From positions 1 through 64,000 of the forward strand of contig CALVDF010000007.1 of NCBI GenBank assembly GCA_944326245.1: DNA of 64,000 nt. The letters are read 5' to 3'. Origin of the DNA: an uncultured Bacteroidales bacterium (GTDB taxonomy: Bacteria > Bacteroidota > Bacteroidia > Bacteroidales > UBA932). A program made the position numbers and the translations under genes. The number at the start of each line of letters is the position of its first letter. Positions within the stretch are counted from its first letter, which is position 1. The notes under the pieces are model-generated. The model was not told the origin of the DNA and searched no databases. It saw only the letters and a list, made by a program, of their open reading frames with translations. This document shows, piece by piece, positions 42,033-51,585 of the stretch.

Positions 42033-42701
42033 ATGTTGATAGTAATAGAAGGCCTGGACGGTTCCGGCAAGTCCACACAGGTGGCCAATGTAAGGAGACA
42101 TCTCGCCGGTCATACAGGTCAAGATCCTGAATATCTGCATTTCCCAAGGTTTGACGCACCTGTCGTGGGGGATATGATCGCCCGTTTTCTCAGGGGGGAA
42201 TTCGGACGTATTGAAGATGTGCATCCCATGATTGTCGCGCTGCTTTTTGCGGAGGACAGGAGGGATGCTTCTGCCATCATCCGCCGCTGGCTGGATGAAG
42301 GACGGACTGTACTGCTGGACAGGTATGTGTATTCCAACATCGCATTCCAGTGCGCAAAGATTGCGGATGAAAGCGAGTCTCTTGCCCTTGAGGACTGGAT
42401 ACTGGATACGGAGTACGGGGTATACGGGATACCGCGTCCCGACCTCAATATATTCCTGGATGTCCCTCTGTCTTTCGTCGGGGACCGCCTGTCTGCGCAG
42501 CGGGAGGGCAGTGACCGCGAATATCTTCACGGCGGAAAGGATATACATGAGGCCGACATGGATTTCCAGCGGAAGGTGCGTGAAGTCTATCTGAGGCTGT
42601 GCCGCAAGGATCCGTCTTTCATCAGGGTGGACTGTGCGGACAAGGACGGCAGGATGCTCGCCGCAGATGAAGTGTTCAAATTGATAAGGAAGGTATTATG
42701 A
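42033..42701 (+). CDS. tmk: Thymidylate kinase
   Basis: A 222-residue enzyme making dTDP from dTMP and ATP. The P-loop is IEGLDGSGKSTQ at residues 5-16, the DRYVYSN motif (LLDRYVYSNIAFQ) follows near residue 90, and the lid region is RLSAQREGSDREYLH. The start at 42033 was preferred over an upstream frame that adds residues unlike the family. A -7-type TAATTTTG box lies at 41992. It overlaps the next gene by 4 bp. Confidence 0.95.
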   Translation: MLIVIEGLDGSGKSTQVANVRRHLAGHTGQDPEYLHFPRFDAPVVGDMIARFLRGEFGRIEDVHPMIVALLFAEDRRDASAIIRRWLDEGRTVLLDRYVYSNIAFQCAKIADESESLALEDWILDTEYGVYGIPRPDLNIFLDVPLSFVGDRLSAQREGSDREYLHGGKDIHEADMDFQRKVREVYLRLCRKDPSFIRVDCADKDGRMLAADEVFKLIRKVL

Positions 42702-44005
42702 GGTTTCTGAGAGTGCTGATGTTTGTATTCCGGATGCTGTTCGGAATCATATTTGTCCTGTCGGGATTTTTCAAGCTTACTGATCCTGTGGGTACGGGAC
42801 TTATCGTGGACGAATATCTGAGGACCCTGCATCTGGGTTTTCTGGATTTCGGGTCGGTGGCTTTCGGCATGGTGCTGTCCGTAACGGAATTCCTGATAGG
42901 AATAGCCATACTGATGTGTGTGCGCATGAGGGTAGCGGCAGTTGCCGGACTGGTGATGATGCTGTTCTTTACGGTCCTGACATTCTTCCTTGCAGTCAGG
43001 GGCGGGATCGAGGAGTGCGGGTGTTTCGGCCAGGCCATACACCTGACCATGTGGGAGACGTTTTTCAAGAATGTGGCTCTTACACTCTGCATAGTCCCGA
43101 TATTCACTTTCAGGAAGAAGTTCAGGCCGGTGGCCCCGGTTCCGGCTGAGTGGGCGTTCCTCGCTACGTACGGTGCGCTGGCCCTGATTTGCGTGCTGTA
43201 TTCGTATTTCAACATTCCTCTGGTGGAGTACGGCAATTTCAGAGTAGGCACCAATCTCTCCGCAAAGCTGGACAAGATTACTGACAACGACAATTTCGAG
43301 ACATTGTTCCTGTATGAACGTGACGGGCAACAGGAGCTCTTTGATCTTGAGCATCTGCCTGACAGCACATGGACCTATGTGAGTACGGAATCCAGGTATC
43401 GAGGAGATGAAAGGGACCTGCTCTTTGATATGACCCTTTCCGATTCCGACGGGGAGATCGTTACCGGGGAACTGGTCAATTCTGAAGTGCCTGTATTTCT
43501 TTTTGTAGTCCTGGAACCTGGCCGTCTCGACAGTCCATATTGGAGCAAAGTGGCAGAAAGTATGGATTCTGTCGCGTTCTATGGAGGTATCGCCAGAGTC
43601 GCGGTTCCTGTAATGGACCCAGTGATGGATTCGGTGGCAGTACGTTATCCCGATGTGGGAAGGGTAATGGTCTACGGGGATATCAAGACTTTAATATCCA
43701 TGTCCCGTTCCAATGGCGGCGTCATGCTGATACACAACGGTATAGTGGTGAAAAAATGGTCGTGGTGGAGATTCTCCCCGGATGATGTCCGCAGGACTTT
43801 CATGATGGATACGGAGGAGGTGACGGCCCGGGAGACAATTGCCCAGAGGCTTTTCTATGAATCCTCCATAGTACTGCTGTTCCTGATAATAATAATATTC
43901 CGGTATGTATGCGGCATCATCTACGGAAGGAAGTATGGCAAGCTGACACTTGGAATGATGGGGTGCAGAAAAAAACGTAATAAGGATGGTGCGTCAGATG
44001 AATGA
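42698..44005 (+). CDS. BT_3928-family membrane protein (DoxX/MauE-like N-terminus)
   Basis: A 435-residue protein. Residues 1-150 hold four membrane helices of the DoxX/MauE type (FGIIFVLSGFFKLTDPVGTGL, then the CGCFG motif in EECGCFGQAI). A large loop of about 200 residues follows, then one more helix near residue 400 and a basic tail. The pattern CxCFG is seen in proteins linked to disulfide or quinone chemistry. In Bacteroidales this family is tightly associated with tmk and other metabolic genes. Function is not established. It ends in an 8-bp overlap with the FecCD gene. Confidence 0.75.
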   Translation: MRFLRVLMFVFRMLFGIIFVLSGFFKLTDPVGTGLIVDEYLRTLHLGFLDFGSVAFGMVLSVTEFLIGIAILMCVRMRVAAVAGLVMMLFFTVLTFFLAVRGGIEECGCFGQAIHLTMWETFFKNVALTLCIVPIFTFRKKFRPVAPVPAEWAFLATYGALALICVLYSYFNIPLVEYGNFRVGTNLSAKLDKITDNDNFETLFLYERDGQQELFDLEHLPDSTWTYVSTESRYRGDERDLLFDMTLSDSDGEIVTGELVNSEVPVFLFVVLEPGRLDSPYWSKVAESMDSVAFYGGIARVAVPVMDPVMDSVAVRYPDVGRVMVYGDIKTLISMSRSNGGVMLIHNGIVVKKWSWWRFSPDDVRRTFMMDTEEVTARETIAQRLFYESSIVLLFLIIIIFRYVCGIIYGRKYGKLTLGMMGCRKKRNKDGASDE

Positions 44006-45020
44006 ATCCGTGCGCAGGCGTATATACGTCGTGCTGTTGCTTTTGCTTGCCGTACTGGCCGCCGGGAATCTGTTCTACGGGGCTGTGCCCATACCGCCCG
44101 GGGAGATTGTGGACATCCTGTTCGGCGGGGGAGGGGACAATCCGGCGTGGAAGATCATACTTACCGGTTCGCGTATGCCTCAGGCTGCAACGGCCCTGCT
44201 GGCTGGAGCTGCCCTGGCCGTAAGCGGACTGCTGCTTCAGACCCTCTTCAGCAATCCTCTGGCCGGACCGTCGATTCTCGGAGTCAGTGACGGGGCCAAT
44301 CTTGGCGTCGCTCTGGTGATGCTTGCTTTCGGAGGGACAGTAGGGTCTTTCGGAGGATATCTTGCGACGGTAGCCGGAGCCATGGCAGGAGCCTGTGCTA
44401 TCCTGGCCGTGATAATATTCTTTTCGAGGAAAGTAGGAAACAGCGTGATGCTGCTGATCATAGGTATCATGGTCGGATATCTCGTCTCATCTTTCATATC
44501 CATACTTAACTACTACGCATCTGCCGACAAGGTACGGCAGTTCGTGATGTGGGGTATGGGAGATTTCTCCTCAGTCTCAGTTGCACAGCTGCCGTTCTTT
44601 TCCGCTGCAGCCGTCATAGGTCTGGTCTGGGCCCTGCTGCTGGTCAAACCGCTGAATGCCCTGCTTCTCGGAGAGAAATATGCTTCCAACCTTGGAGTCA
44701 ATGTCCCTGCCGCCCGTATCCATGTGCTCCTATGCACAGGCCTTATGACAGCCGTGGTGACTGCATTCTGCGGTCCTGTATCCTTTATCGGTCTTGCGGT
44801 TCCGCATATCGCCCGCCTGTTGCTCGGTACATCCGATCACCGTGCACTGGTTCCGGCCACGGCCCTGTCAGGCGCGTGCATTGCTCTCGCCTGCAACATG
44901 CTTACGGTGATACCCGGTACCGGTATGCTGCTTCCTCTCAATGCCGTGACTCCTCTGTTCGGAGCCCCGGTAATCATATATGTCATCATCAGCCGTAAGA
45001 ATATCCGATATTTCAATTGA
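43998..45020 (+). CDS. FecCD-type ABC transporter permease (iron/cobalamin import)
   Basis: A 340-residue membrane protein with about ten helices. It carries the FecCD family sequence GAALAVSGLLLQTLFSNPLAGPSILGVSDGANLGV and GPVSFIGLAVPHIARLLLG. It forms the membrane pore of an importer for iron-siderophore or cobalamin. The ATG at 43998 has AAGGA before it; an ATG at 43986 is too close to it. The ATPase gene follows directly, and a binding-protein gene converges downstream. Confidence 0.95.
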   Translation: MNESVRRRIYVVLLLLLAVLAAGNLFYGAVPIPPGEIVDILFGGGGDNPAWKIILTGSRMPQAATALLAGAALAVSGLLLQTLFSNPLAGPSILGVSDGANLGVALVMLAFGGTVGSFGGYLATVAGAMAGACAILAVIIFFSRKVGNSVMLLIIGIMVGYLVSSFISILNYYASADKVRQFVMWGMGDFSSVSVAQLPFFSAAAVIGLVWALLLVKPLNALLLGEKYASNLGVNVPAARIHVLLCTGLMTAVVTAFCGPVSFIGLAVPHIARLLLGTSDHRALVPATALSGACIALACNMLTVIPGTGMLLPLNAVTPLFGAPVIIYVIISRKNIRYFN

Positions 45021-45022
45021 GC

Positions 45023-46102
45023 ATGAGTGCAGACAAGTCAAGCGGACGGACCGCGATGGAGGCTTCGGGCCTGGCGATAGGCTATCCCATGGGGCGCGGA
45101 AAAGGGTGGAAGACAGTGCACCCTAGGGTGGATTTCATCCTGCGCAGCGGGGAACTGACCTCTCTGATAGGTCTCAACGGGGCGGGCAAGTCTACTCTGC
45201 TGAGGACCATTTGCGGCTTTCAGCCGGCGGTTTCCGGCAGTGTACGCGTGATGGGACGCGAACTGCACGAATACTCGCCGCACGAGTTGGCACTGACTGT
45301 AGGTGTGGTGCTGACAGACAGGACCAATGCAGGCGGACTGACCGTCAGGGAGCTGGTGGCTCTAGGAAGGCAGCCGCATACAGGGTTTCTGGGCAGACTG
45401 GCGGCAAGGGACCATGAGGTGGTCTCGGAGGCAATGGCGGCGGTCGGCATTGCCCACAAGGCAGGATCATACGTCTCGGAACTGTCGGACGGGGAGAGGC
45501 AGAGGGCGATGATTGCAAAGGCATTGGCACAGGAGTGCCCTGTAATAGTGCTCGACGAGCCTACGGCATTTCTGGATGTGGCGAGCCGTATAGAGACCAT
45601 GTCACTTCTGCACGATACTGCACGAAGGCAGGGAAAGGCCATCCTGCTTTCGACCCATGACATAGACAACGCGCTCATGTTCTCGGACCGGCTGCTGCTG
45701 CTTTCGTCATCTTCGGGTAACTCCTCTGCAGAAGTACCGGCAGGCGGGAATTATGTGCCGGTCGTATCAGGGACACCGGAAGATCTTGTGCTGGACGGAA
45801 GCCTGAGGGAGTTTTTCAGCCGTCGCGGTATGAATTTCGACATGCGTTCAGGCAGACTCTCTACCGGTGTGTCAGGTCCGGCAGTAGGGGTCGAGGGGGA
45901 CGGCCTGACGGCACGATGGATGTCCAATGCGCTTGCTCGCAACGGTTTTACACCGGTCCTGCCATCCTCCGGCATACCTTGTGTCCGCTGCCTGTCTCCT
46001 ACCGGTATAGAGGTACAGTTGCCTTCGGGCAAGTCTGCAGACGTATCAGGCATCTCCCAGGCAATGCTTTTTCTGGAATCAGCCTTTGAGCCTGAGTCTT
46101 GA
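45023..46102 (+). CDS. FecE-type ABC ATPase with C-terminal extension
   Basis: A 359-residue ATPase. Walker A is GLNGAGKST (about 47-55), signature LSDGERQR, Walker B VIVLDEPTAFLD, and the switch histidine lies in LLSTHDIDN. About 100 residues follow the normal end of the domain, with an end like FTPVLPSSGIPCVRCLSPTG and SGISQAMLFLESAFE. This extra C-terminal domain is seen in some Bacteroidetes versions and may be regulatory. The gene is coupled to the permease (2-bp spacing). Confidence 0.9.
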   Translation: MSADKSSGRTAMEASGLAIGYPMGRGKGWKTVHPRVDFILRSGELTSLIGLNGAGKSTLLRTICGFQPAVSGSVRVMGRELHEYSPHELALTVGVVLTDRTNAGGLTVRELVALGRQPHTGFLGRLAARDHEVVSEAMAAVGIAHKAGSYVSELSDGERQRAMIAKALAQECPVIVLDEPTAFLDVASRIETMSLLHDTARRQGKAILLSTHDIDNALMFSDRLLLLSSSSGNSSAEVPAGGNYVPVVSGTPEDLVLDGSLREFFSRRGMNFDMRSGRLSTGVSGPAVGVEGDGLTARWMSNALARNGFTPVLPSSGIPCVRCLSPTGIEVQLPSGKSADVSGISQAMLFLESAFEPES

Positions 46103-46107
46103 CGTGA

Positions 46108-47238
46108 CTATTCTGCCAGAGGGAAGAAGTAGCGCGGAGTCGTGTCAGGAAACAGGTCAGGATGGAAAATTGCTGCCAGATCTTCCAGAATCCAGTCCGG
46201 ATGGAGGACTATGTCGTCGTAGTATGTCGAGGAAGCGGTATTGCACCCGTAGATGCGGTGTTCCCGGAAGGCCCTGAATCTGGAGTACTGGCTGTATTCG
46301 GCCTGGAGCGAGGCGTATGTCATGGGCTCGGGACTCCAGTACTTGAGTACCCACAGATCTGCATCGATACCTTTGCTCAATACATTTTCGAACGACATGT
46401 TGATATTGGATTCGGACGTGTTGTCCCCGAATATATAGTCTGCGCCTGCGTCCCTGTAGATACGTGCCATGTAGCTGGCCCCGCCGGGGACGTCCCATGA
46501 GGCCCCGTATTTCCTTTCTGCGATAAGGGTGGGCCGGTCCGCCGTATCTCCCAGGTGATCTGTGACTTTGGATCTTACTGCGTCATAGGCTGTGGCTGCG
46601 GCATTGAACAGGGAGTCGGCCCTGTCAGGACACCCCAGGAGGGCACCGAAGAGTTTTACCCATTCCGTCCGGCCGAGCGGAGTGCGTTCCATATAGTCTG
46701 CGGCTTCCACGATGGGTATGCCAAGTTTGCCTGCCGCTCCGTATCCGCTGTTCTCGAACGGGGATGCGATGATGATGCGGCCGCCTGCCTGCGCTATGCG
46801 TTCTATGCTGGGAGACATGGAGTTTCCGCAGTCTATTATGCGACCTTGCTCTATCCCCTCCAGAATGGCGCGGGATGTCATGTATTCCGGTTCGCATACG
46901 CCGCTGATGCGGTCTACAGCTCCCAGAGCATCCAGAATGGAGGCATGGACTGATGAATACACGATTATATTGTCAACCGGTGTCCTTACCAGTGTACCTT
47001 CGGGAATGCCGGAAGGTACCTGTGCTCCTTCCGGAACCAGAATGTAGCGGTGCAGTATGCGTGCGGTGTCCCACGGATTCGTTATATCGGCTACAGTGTA
47101 TCCGTCATGGCCCTGGATGTCGAGATACTTTGCATACTGCATTGTCCCGGCGTATTCCTTACCTGTGTTGTGCGAGCAGGATATCACGGCTATTGCCGCA
47201 AGAATGGCTGAAAGGAGCCTGGTAAGAGTCTTTTTCAT
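46108..47238 (-). CDS. Iron/cobalamin-type ABC substrate-binding lipoprotein
   Basis: A 376-residue protein with a lipoprotein signal (AVISCSHNTG, lipidated cysteine about residue 21). It has the BtuF/FecB-type helical-backbone binding fold: VYSSVHASILDALGAVDRISGVCEPEYM, GRIIIASPFENSG and TLIAERKYGASWDVPGGASYM. It should capture the ligand in the periplasm for the permease at 43998. It is convergent with the ATPase gene (5-bp gap) rather than in the same operon, and is longer than typical BtuF. Confidence 0.85.
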   Translation of the reverse strand: MKKTLTRLLSAILAAIAVISCSHNTGKEYAGTMQYAKYLDIQGHDGYTVADITNPWDTARILHRYILVPEGAQVPSGIPEGTLVRTPVDNIIVYSSVHASILDALGAVDRISGVCEPEYMTSRAILEGIEQGRIIDCGNSMSPSIERIAQAGGRIIIASPFENSGYGAAGKLGIPIVEAADYMERTPLGRTEWVKLFGALLGCPDRADSLFNAAATAYDAVRSKVTDHLGDTADRPTLIAERKYGASWDVPGGASYMARIYRDAGADYIFGDNTSESNINMSFENVLSKGIDADLWVLKYWSPEPMTYASLQAEYSQYSRFRAFREHRIYGCNTASSTYYDDIVLHPDWILEDLAAIFHPDLFPDTTPRYFFPLAE

Positions 47239-47304
47239 ATCTGTTTTATTGCTGTATGGTAGTGCACAAATGTATGGGAAATGTTCTACTTGTCCAAATT
47301 AGAT

Positions 47305-47312
47305 TATATTTG
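47305..47312 (+). promoter_or_regulatory. Promoter box of the CDF transporter gene
   Basis: TATATTTG matches the -7 consensus and lies 11 bp before the start codon at 47324. No good -33 box was found at the normal spacing. Confidence 0.35.
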
Positions 47313-47323
47313 CGCGTTCGTAT

Positions 47324-48241
47324 ATGAGTGACAATAAAAATAAATCTACAGAGAGGCAGATACTTGCGGCTTCGTACGTAAGCATCGCAGGCAACGGGCT
47401 GCTGTCTGTGGCAAAGATAGTGGCCGGTCTGGTCAGCGGAAGTTTCGCCGTGATAGGAGACGGTATCGACTCGGCTTCGGATGTGGCCGTGTCGGTAGTC
47501 ATGATTGTGGCTGCGAAGGTAATGGGGAAGAGACCGAACAAGAAGTATGTGTACGGTTATGCCAAGGCGGAGTCCATAGCCACCAAAATATTGTCCATGA
47601 TAATATTCTTTGCAGGTGCGCAGATGTTCATGTCGGCAGTGGAGCATCTCTTCTCGCACGAGGAGAGGGTGATGCCTGGGACTGTGGCAATATATGTGAC
47701 GGTAGCGTCCATCCTGTGCAAGCTGCTGCTGTCACTGTACCAGACCCGGATGGGAAAACGTACCGGCTCATCAATGCTCATAGCCAACGGAGTGAATATG
47801 CGCAACGACATGATCATCTCCCTGAGTGTACTTGTGGGCCTGTTCTTCTCTTTCATACTCAAGATGCCCATACTGGATTCGGTGACGGCCCTGCTGGTAA
47901 GCTGTTTCATCATACGCTCTGCAATCAGGATATTCATGGATTCCAACATCGAGCTTATGGACGGAGTAAAGGATGTGTCGGTGTACCAGAAGATATTCGA
48001 TGCGATAAAGAAGGTCGACGGTATCGGAAACCCGCACCGGGTGCGTTCCCGCAGCATAGGCGGAAAGTACATGATTACCCTCGATGTGGAGGCTGACGGC
48101 AACATGACCTTGACCCAGGCGCATGCCCTTTCCAACCAGATAGAACGGAACATAAGGGAAAGTATCCCTGAGGTGTACGATATCGTTGTCCATATAGAAC
48201 CGTTCGGGACCCATCCGGAGGATGTCTACGGTGTGAAATGA
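47324..48241 (+). CDS. Cation diffusion facilitator transporter
   Basis: A 305-residue CDF-family exporter. About six membrane helices carry the metal-site motif VIGDGIDSASDVAVSVV (DxxxD in helix 2) and TALLVSCFIIRSAIRIFMDSNIELMDG. A cytoplasmic metallochaperone-like domain (VHIEPFG, NPHRVRSRSIGGKYMITLDVEADGNMTL) ends it. Likely substrates are zinc, iron or manganese exchanged for protons. Confidence 0.9.
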   Translation: MSDNKNKSTERQILAASYVSIAGNGLLSVAKIVAGLVSGSFAVIGDGIDSASDVAVSVVMIVAAKVMGKRPNKKYVYGYAKAESIATKILSMIIFFAGAQMFMSAVEHLFSHEERVMPGTVAIYVTVASILCKLLLSLYQTRMGKRTGSSMLIANGVNMRNDMIISLSVLVGLFFSFILKMPILDSVTALLVSCFIIRSAIRIFMDSNIELMDGVKDVSVYQKIFDAIKKVDGIGNPHRVRSRSIGGKYMITLDVEADGNMTLTQAHALSNQIERNIRESIPEVYDIVVHIEPFGTHPEDVYGVK

Positions 48242-48273
48242 TCTGTCTGCGGACAGCATTCCGTAAAAAGAGC

Positions 48274-48281
48274 TAAATTTG
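48274..48281 (+). promoter_or_regulatory. Promoter box of murF-alr
   Basis: TAAATTTG matches the -7 consensus, 38 bp before the start codon at 48320. No convincing -33 box is seen. Confidence 0.35.
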
Positions 48282-48319
48282 CGCCCGCTAGTCAATGGAC
48301 CATATAATAGCATAGCGCA

Positions 48320-50725
48320 ATGTTTATATCTGTAGACAGCCGTACGGTTACCCGTCCTGCCGAGACTGTCTTCTATGCCATCAAAGGGCAGAACAATGAC
48401 GGGCATGATTATGTAGATTCCCTGTACAGGCGTGGAGTGCGTCATTTCGTGCTCAGTGAACACCGTCCTGAATTCGATAGTCTTGAAGACGCTGTCATAG
48501 AATATGCGGGAGACACTTTGAAAGCTCTGCAGGAGGCCGCTGCGCGGTACCGGCGCGATGTCCTCTCCCATACGGAGATCACGGCCATCACCGGAAGCAA
48601 CGGCAAGACTGTGGTCAAGGAGTGGATAGCACAGCTGATCGGGGAGGATGTCCCTGTAAGCCGCAGCCCCCGCAGCTACAATTCGCAGGTGGGAGTCCCC
48701 CTTTCCGTCCTGGAAGTGGCTCCTGAGTGCCGTATGGCTCTGATAGAGGCTGGAATGTCCCTTCCGGGAGAGATGTCCCGCCTGCAGCGCATCATACGTC
48801 CGGATGTGGGAGTGTTCACACATCTTGGAGATGCCCATGGGGAAAATTTCCCTTCCCTGGAGGCGAAAATGCGGGAAAAGGCTCAGCTGTTCAGGGGTTG
48901 CCGTGCGGTAATCTGCCGGGAAGGCATGCCGGCACAGATCATAAGGGAGGAATGCGGTCCCGATCCGGTCATGTACCTATGGGGCGGTTCTGACGGTGCG
49001 GATATGCGTATAACGGGCAGCACCTCAGGCATTTCTGGCAGGGATGTGAACATAGAGTACAGACGTGCGGACAGCGGTGCCATGGAGCATGGGTCCGTGC
49101 ATGTCCCGTTTGCAGATGAAGCTTCGTTTGAAAACTGCATGACGGCAGTGGCATTTATGCTCTACCACGGGTATTCACTGGATAAGCTTGCCCCGAGGGT
49201 TGCGGATCTGCAGCCTGTGGCCATGCGGATGGAAATCCGCGAGGGAGTGGAGGGCAGCACTCTTATCAAGGACTACTACAATTCGGATCCGGCCTCGTTT
49301 GCAATAGCCCTGGGTACTCTTTCGCATCAGGATTCAACCAGACCCAAGGTAGTGATCCTCTCCGATTTTGTCGATGTGGGAGGAAGGGCCGGGGAGATCT
49401 ACAGTCAGGTGGCCCGGATGCTGGAAAAATCCGGAATCCGTCTTTTCATAGGAGTTGGTCCCTGCCTGTGCAGCTTCAGCTCCCTGTTCTCGGCTTTGCC
49501 GCAAAAACGGTTCTACGAGACTACCGAGGCATTTCTGGCTGGGGAACGCCGGGATGATTTCCGGGACATGGATATTCTGATCAAGGGGGCGAGGAAGTTC
49601 CGTTTCGAGTATATTGGCAGTTTCCTGGCAAAACAGTCCCATACTACTGTGCTGGAGGTGGATCTGGATGCGCTGGCCCGCAACTTCAATATTTTCCGCA
49701 ACAGGGTGCCTCGCGGGACGAGACTGGCCGTAATGGTAAAGGCATTTTCCTACGGCAGCGGGGCCGGGGAGGTAGCGGCGCAACTGCAGTACAGCGGGGC
49801 TGACTACCTGATGGTTGCATACGCGGATGAAGGTGTGGAGCTCCGTTCCAAGGGTATCACCGTCCCTATAGCGGTAATGAACCCGGAACCCGAGGCGTTT
49901 GACCAGATGATAGAATTCTCCCTGGAGCCGGAGATATATTCCCTGGGACTCCTGAGGGACTTCGAGGCTGTGCTGGCGCGGGGAGGCGTGGAAAATTATC
50001 CGGTACATCTCAAGCTGAACACCGGAATGAACCGCTCCGGACTTGATAAAAAGGATATCCCTGATCTGTTGGAGTTTATGGAAGGAAAGCGGACGGTAAT
50101 GCTGCGCAGCATGTTCTCTCATCTTGCGGTGGCGGACGATCCGGCAGAGGACGCTTTTACTCTCGGCCAGATACGTCTGTTCGAAGAAATGACAGGCATG
50201 GTGCAGCCGCATTTCCCTTACAGGATCCTGCGCCATATACTGAACAGTGCAGGAATAGAGCGCTTCCCGCAGTATGCATTCGACATGGTGCGTCTTGGAA
50301 TCGGGCTGTATGGCATAGGCCCCCTGCCCGGACTGGAGCCGGTGGGCACCTTCAAGACCCACATCGCTTCGATAAGGCGTATAACTCCTGATCAGACAGT
50401 GGGCTATGGACGCAAAGGACGTGTGGTCAGGGATTCGGACATCGCAGTCATTCCGGTAGGATATGCGGACGGCCTGGACCGTCATCTCAGCTGCGGAGTC
50501 GGGGAGATGATGGTGCGCGGACAGAGGGTGCCGGTGATAGGCAATATCTGCATGGATGCGTGCATGCTGGATGTTACCGGGACAGGAGCGCAGGTAGGGG
50601 ATGAGGTGGAAATATTCGGACACAATATCCCTGTGACCGAACTTTCGGACAAGCTCGGTACCATCCCGTACGAGGTGCTCACAAGTGTCTCGAGGAGGGT
50701 CAAGAGGCTTTATTTCAAGGAATAG
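48320..50725 (+). CDS. Bifunctional MurF ligase / alanine racemase
   Basis: An 801-residue fusion. Residues 1-440 are MurF (UDP-MurNAc-tripeptide:D-Ala-D-Ala ligase), with the ATP loop TAITGSNGKTVVKEW near 88-102 and DYYNSDPASF. Residues 445-801 are PLP-dependent alanine racemase, with the lysine in RLAVMVKAFSYGSGAGEV and a catalytic tyrosine in TVGYGRKGRV. The fusion channels D-Ala production to its use in peptidoglycan synthesis and is characteristic of Bacteroidetes. Its stop overlaps the convergent kinase gene by 16 bp. Confidence 0.95.
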   Translation: MFISVDSRTVTRPAETVFYAIKGQNNDGHDYVDSLYRRGVRHFVLSEHRPEFDSLEDAVIEYAGDTLKALQEAAARYRRDVLSHTEITAITGSNGKTVVKEWIAQLIGEDVPVSRSPRSYNSQVGVPLSVLEVAPECRMALIEAGMSLPGEMSRLQRIIRPDVGVFTHLGDAHGENFPSLEAKMREKAQLFRGCRAVICREGMPAQIIREECGPDPVMYLWGGSDGADMRITGSTSGISGRDVNIEYRRADSGAMEHGSVHVPFADEASFENCMTAVAFMLYHGYSLDKLAPRVADLQPVAMRMEIREGVEGSTLIKDYYNSDPASFAIALGTLSHQDSTRPKVVILSDFVDVGGRAGEIYSQVARMLEKSGIRLFIGVGPCLCSFSSLFSALPQKRFYETTEAFLAGERRDDFRDMDILIKGARKFRFEYIGSFLAKQSHTTVLEVDLDALARNFNIFRNRVPRGTRLAVMVKAFSYGSGAGEVAAQLQYSGADYLMVAYADEGVELRSKGITVPIAVMNPEPEAFDQMIEFSLEPEIYSLGLLRDFEAVLARGGVENYPVHLKLNTGMNRSGLDKKDIPDLLEFMEGKRTVMLRSMFSHLAVADDPAEDAFTLGQIRLFEEMTGMVQPHFPYRILRHILNSAGIERFPQYAFDMVRLGIGLYGIGPLPGLEPVGTFKTHIASIRRITPDQTVGYGRKGRVVRDSDIAVIPVGYADGLDRHLSCGVGEMMVRGQRVPVIGNICMDACMLDVTGTGAQVGDEVEIFGHNIPVTELSDKLGTIPYEVLTSVSRRVKRLYFKE

Positions 50726-51561
50726 TTCCTGTCTTCCCTCTCGAAGAAATCAATCATGCGGTAGAACGGGTGAACGGGACCGTATCCGGGTCCGAACCTG
50801 TATTCCGCACCGTAGGCTATGGATTCGTTGATGAATATCTCGGCCCGTTCCACGGCTGCGTCCAGAGAGTACTTTCTGGCGATGTAGGTGGCTATCGCGG
50901 AACCGAAAGTGTCTCCCGTGCCGTTGACATTGCGGGTCTCGATGCGGCGCTTGGAGAAGCGGCGGACCGTATCCGTGCGGCGGTTGTAGAATATGTCCGT
51001 GAGGTTGTCTCCGTTGGGTATGGACTTGATGATGACTGAGCATCCCGGGTCTGCCAGGCGGCGGATTACCCGGTCTGCGTTGTCAAGGGTTATGTCCTCT
51101 CCTGCCAGCACCCTGGCCTCGTGGATGTTGGGGGTGATGATCTCTGCCTGGGGGAACAGGTGCTCCCGATAGGCCTCAACGGCATCGGCATTGATGAGGG
51201 ATGTTCCGCCCGAGTCGACCATGACCGGGTCAATGACTTTCGGTATGTCAGGGTATTCCCGCAGCAGACCTGCGACTGCTTCCACTATCTGCTTTTCGTA
51301 GAGCATGCCCGTTTTTATGCAGTCGGCACCGACGTCTGACAGGAAGTGTCTGCTCTGGCTTAGGATAAGGTCTACCGGCATGGTACGTATGCCTTTGACA
51401 CTGGTGGTGTCCATGTCCACTATGAGTGTGATTGCCCCCGCCGCGAAACCTCCGCAGGCCGAAACGGCCTTGATGTCAGCCTGAATGCCGCAGCTTCCGA
51501 GCGGTTCGCTCCCGGCGATCATGAATACTTTGGAAAAATCCTTTTTATTGTCGTTGTCCAT
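50710..51561 (-). CDS. Pyridoxal/HMP kinase, ThiD/PdxK family
   Basis: A 283-residue ribokinase-fold kinase. Diagnostic parts are IAGSEPLGSCGIQADIKAVSACGGFAAGAIT, DCIKTGMLYE, VIDPVMVDSGG, and the C-terminal NVNGTGDTFGSAIATYIA (anion hole). It could phosphorylate pyridoxine/pyridoxal or hydroxymethylpyrimidine; SGGTSL and overall length favour the PdxK-type but the two cannot be separated by eye. It is followed in the same direction by a Cof-type HAD gene upstream (25 bp). Confidence 0.85.
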   Translation of the reverse strand: MDNDNKKDFSKVFMIAGSEPLGSCGIQADIKAVSACGGFAAGAITLIVDMDTTSVKGIRTMPVDLILSQSRHFLSDVGADCIKTGMLYEKQIVEAVAGLLREYPDIPKVIDPVMVDSGGTSLINADAVEAYREHLFPQAEIITPNIHEARVLAGEDITLDNADRVIRRLADPGCSVIIKSIPNGDNLTDIFYNRRTDTVRRFSKRRIETRNVNGTGDTFGSAIATYIARKYSLDAAVERAEIFINESIAYGAEYRFGPGYGPVHPFYRMIDFFEREDRNYSLK

Positions 51562-51585
51562 ATTTGTTCCGGTTCTGTGGGTTGA

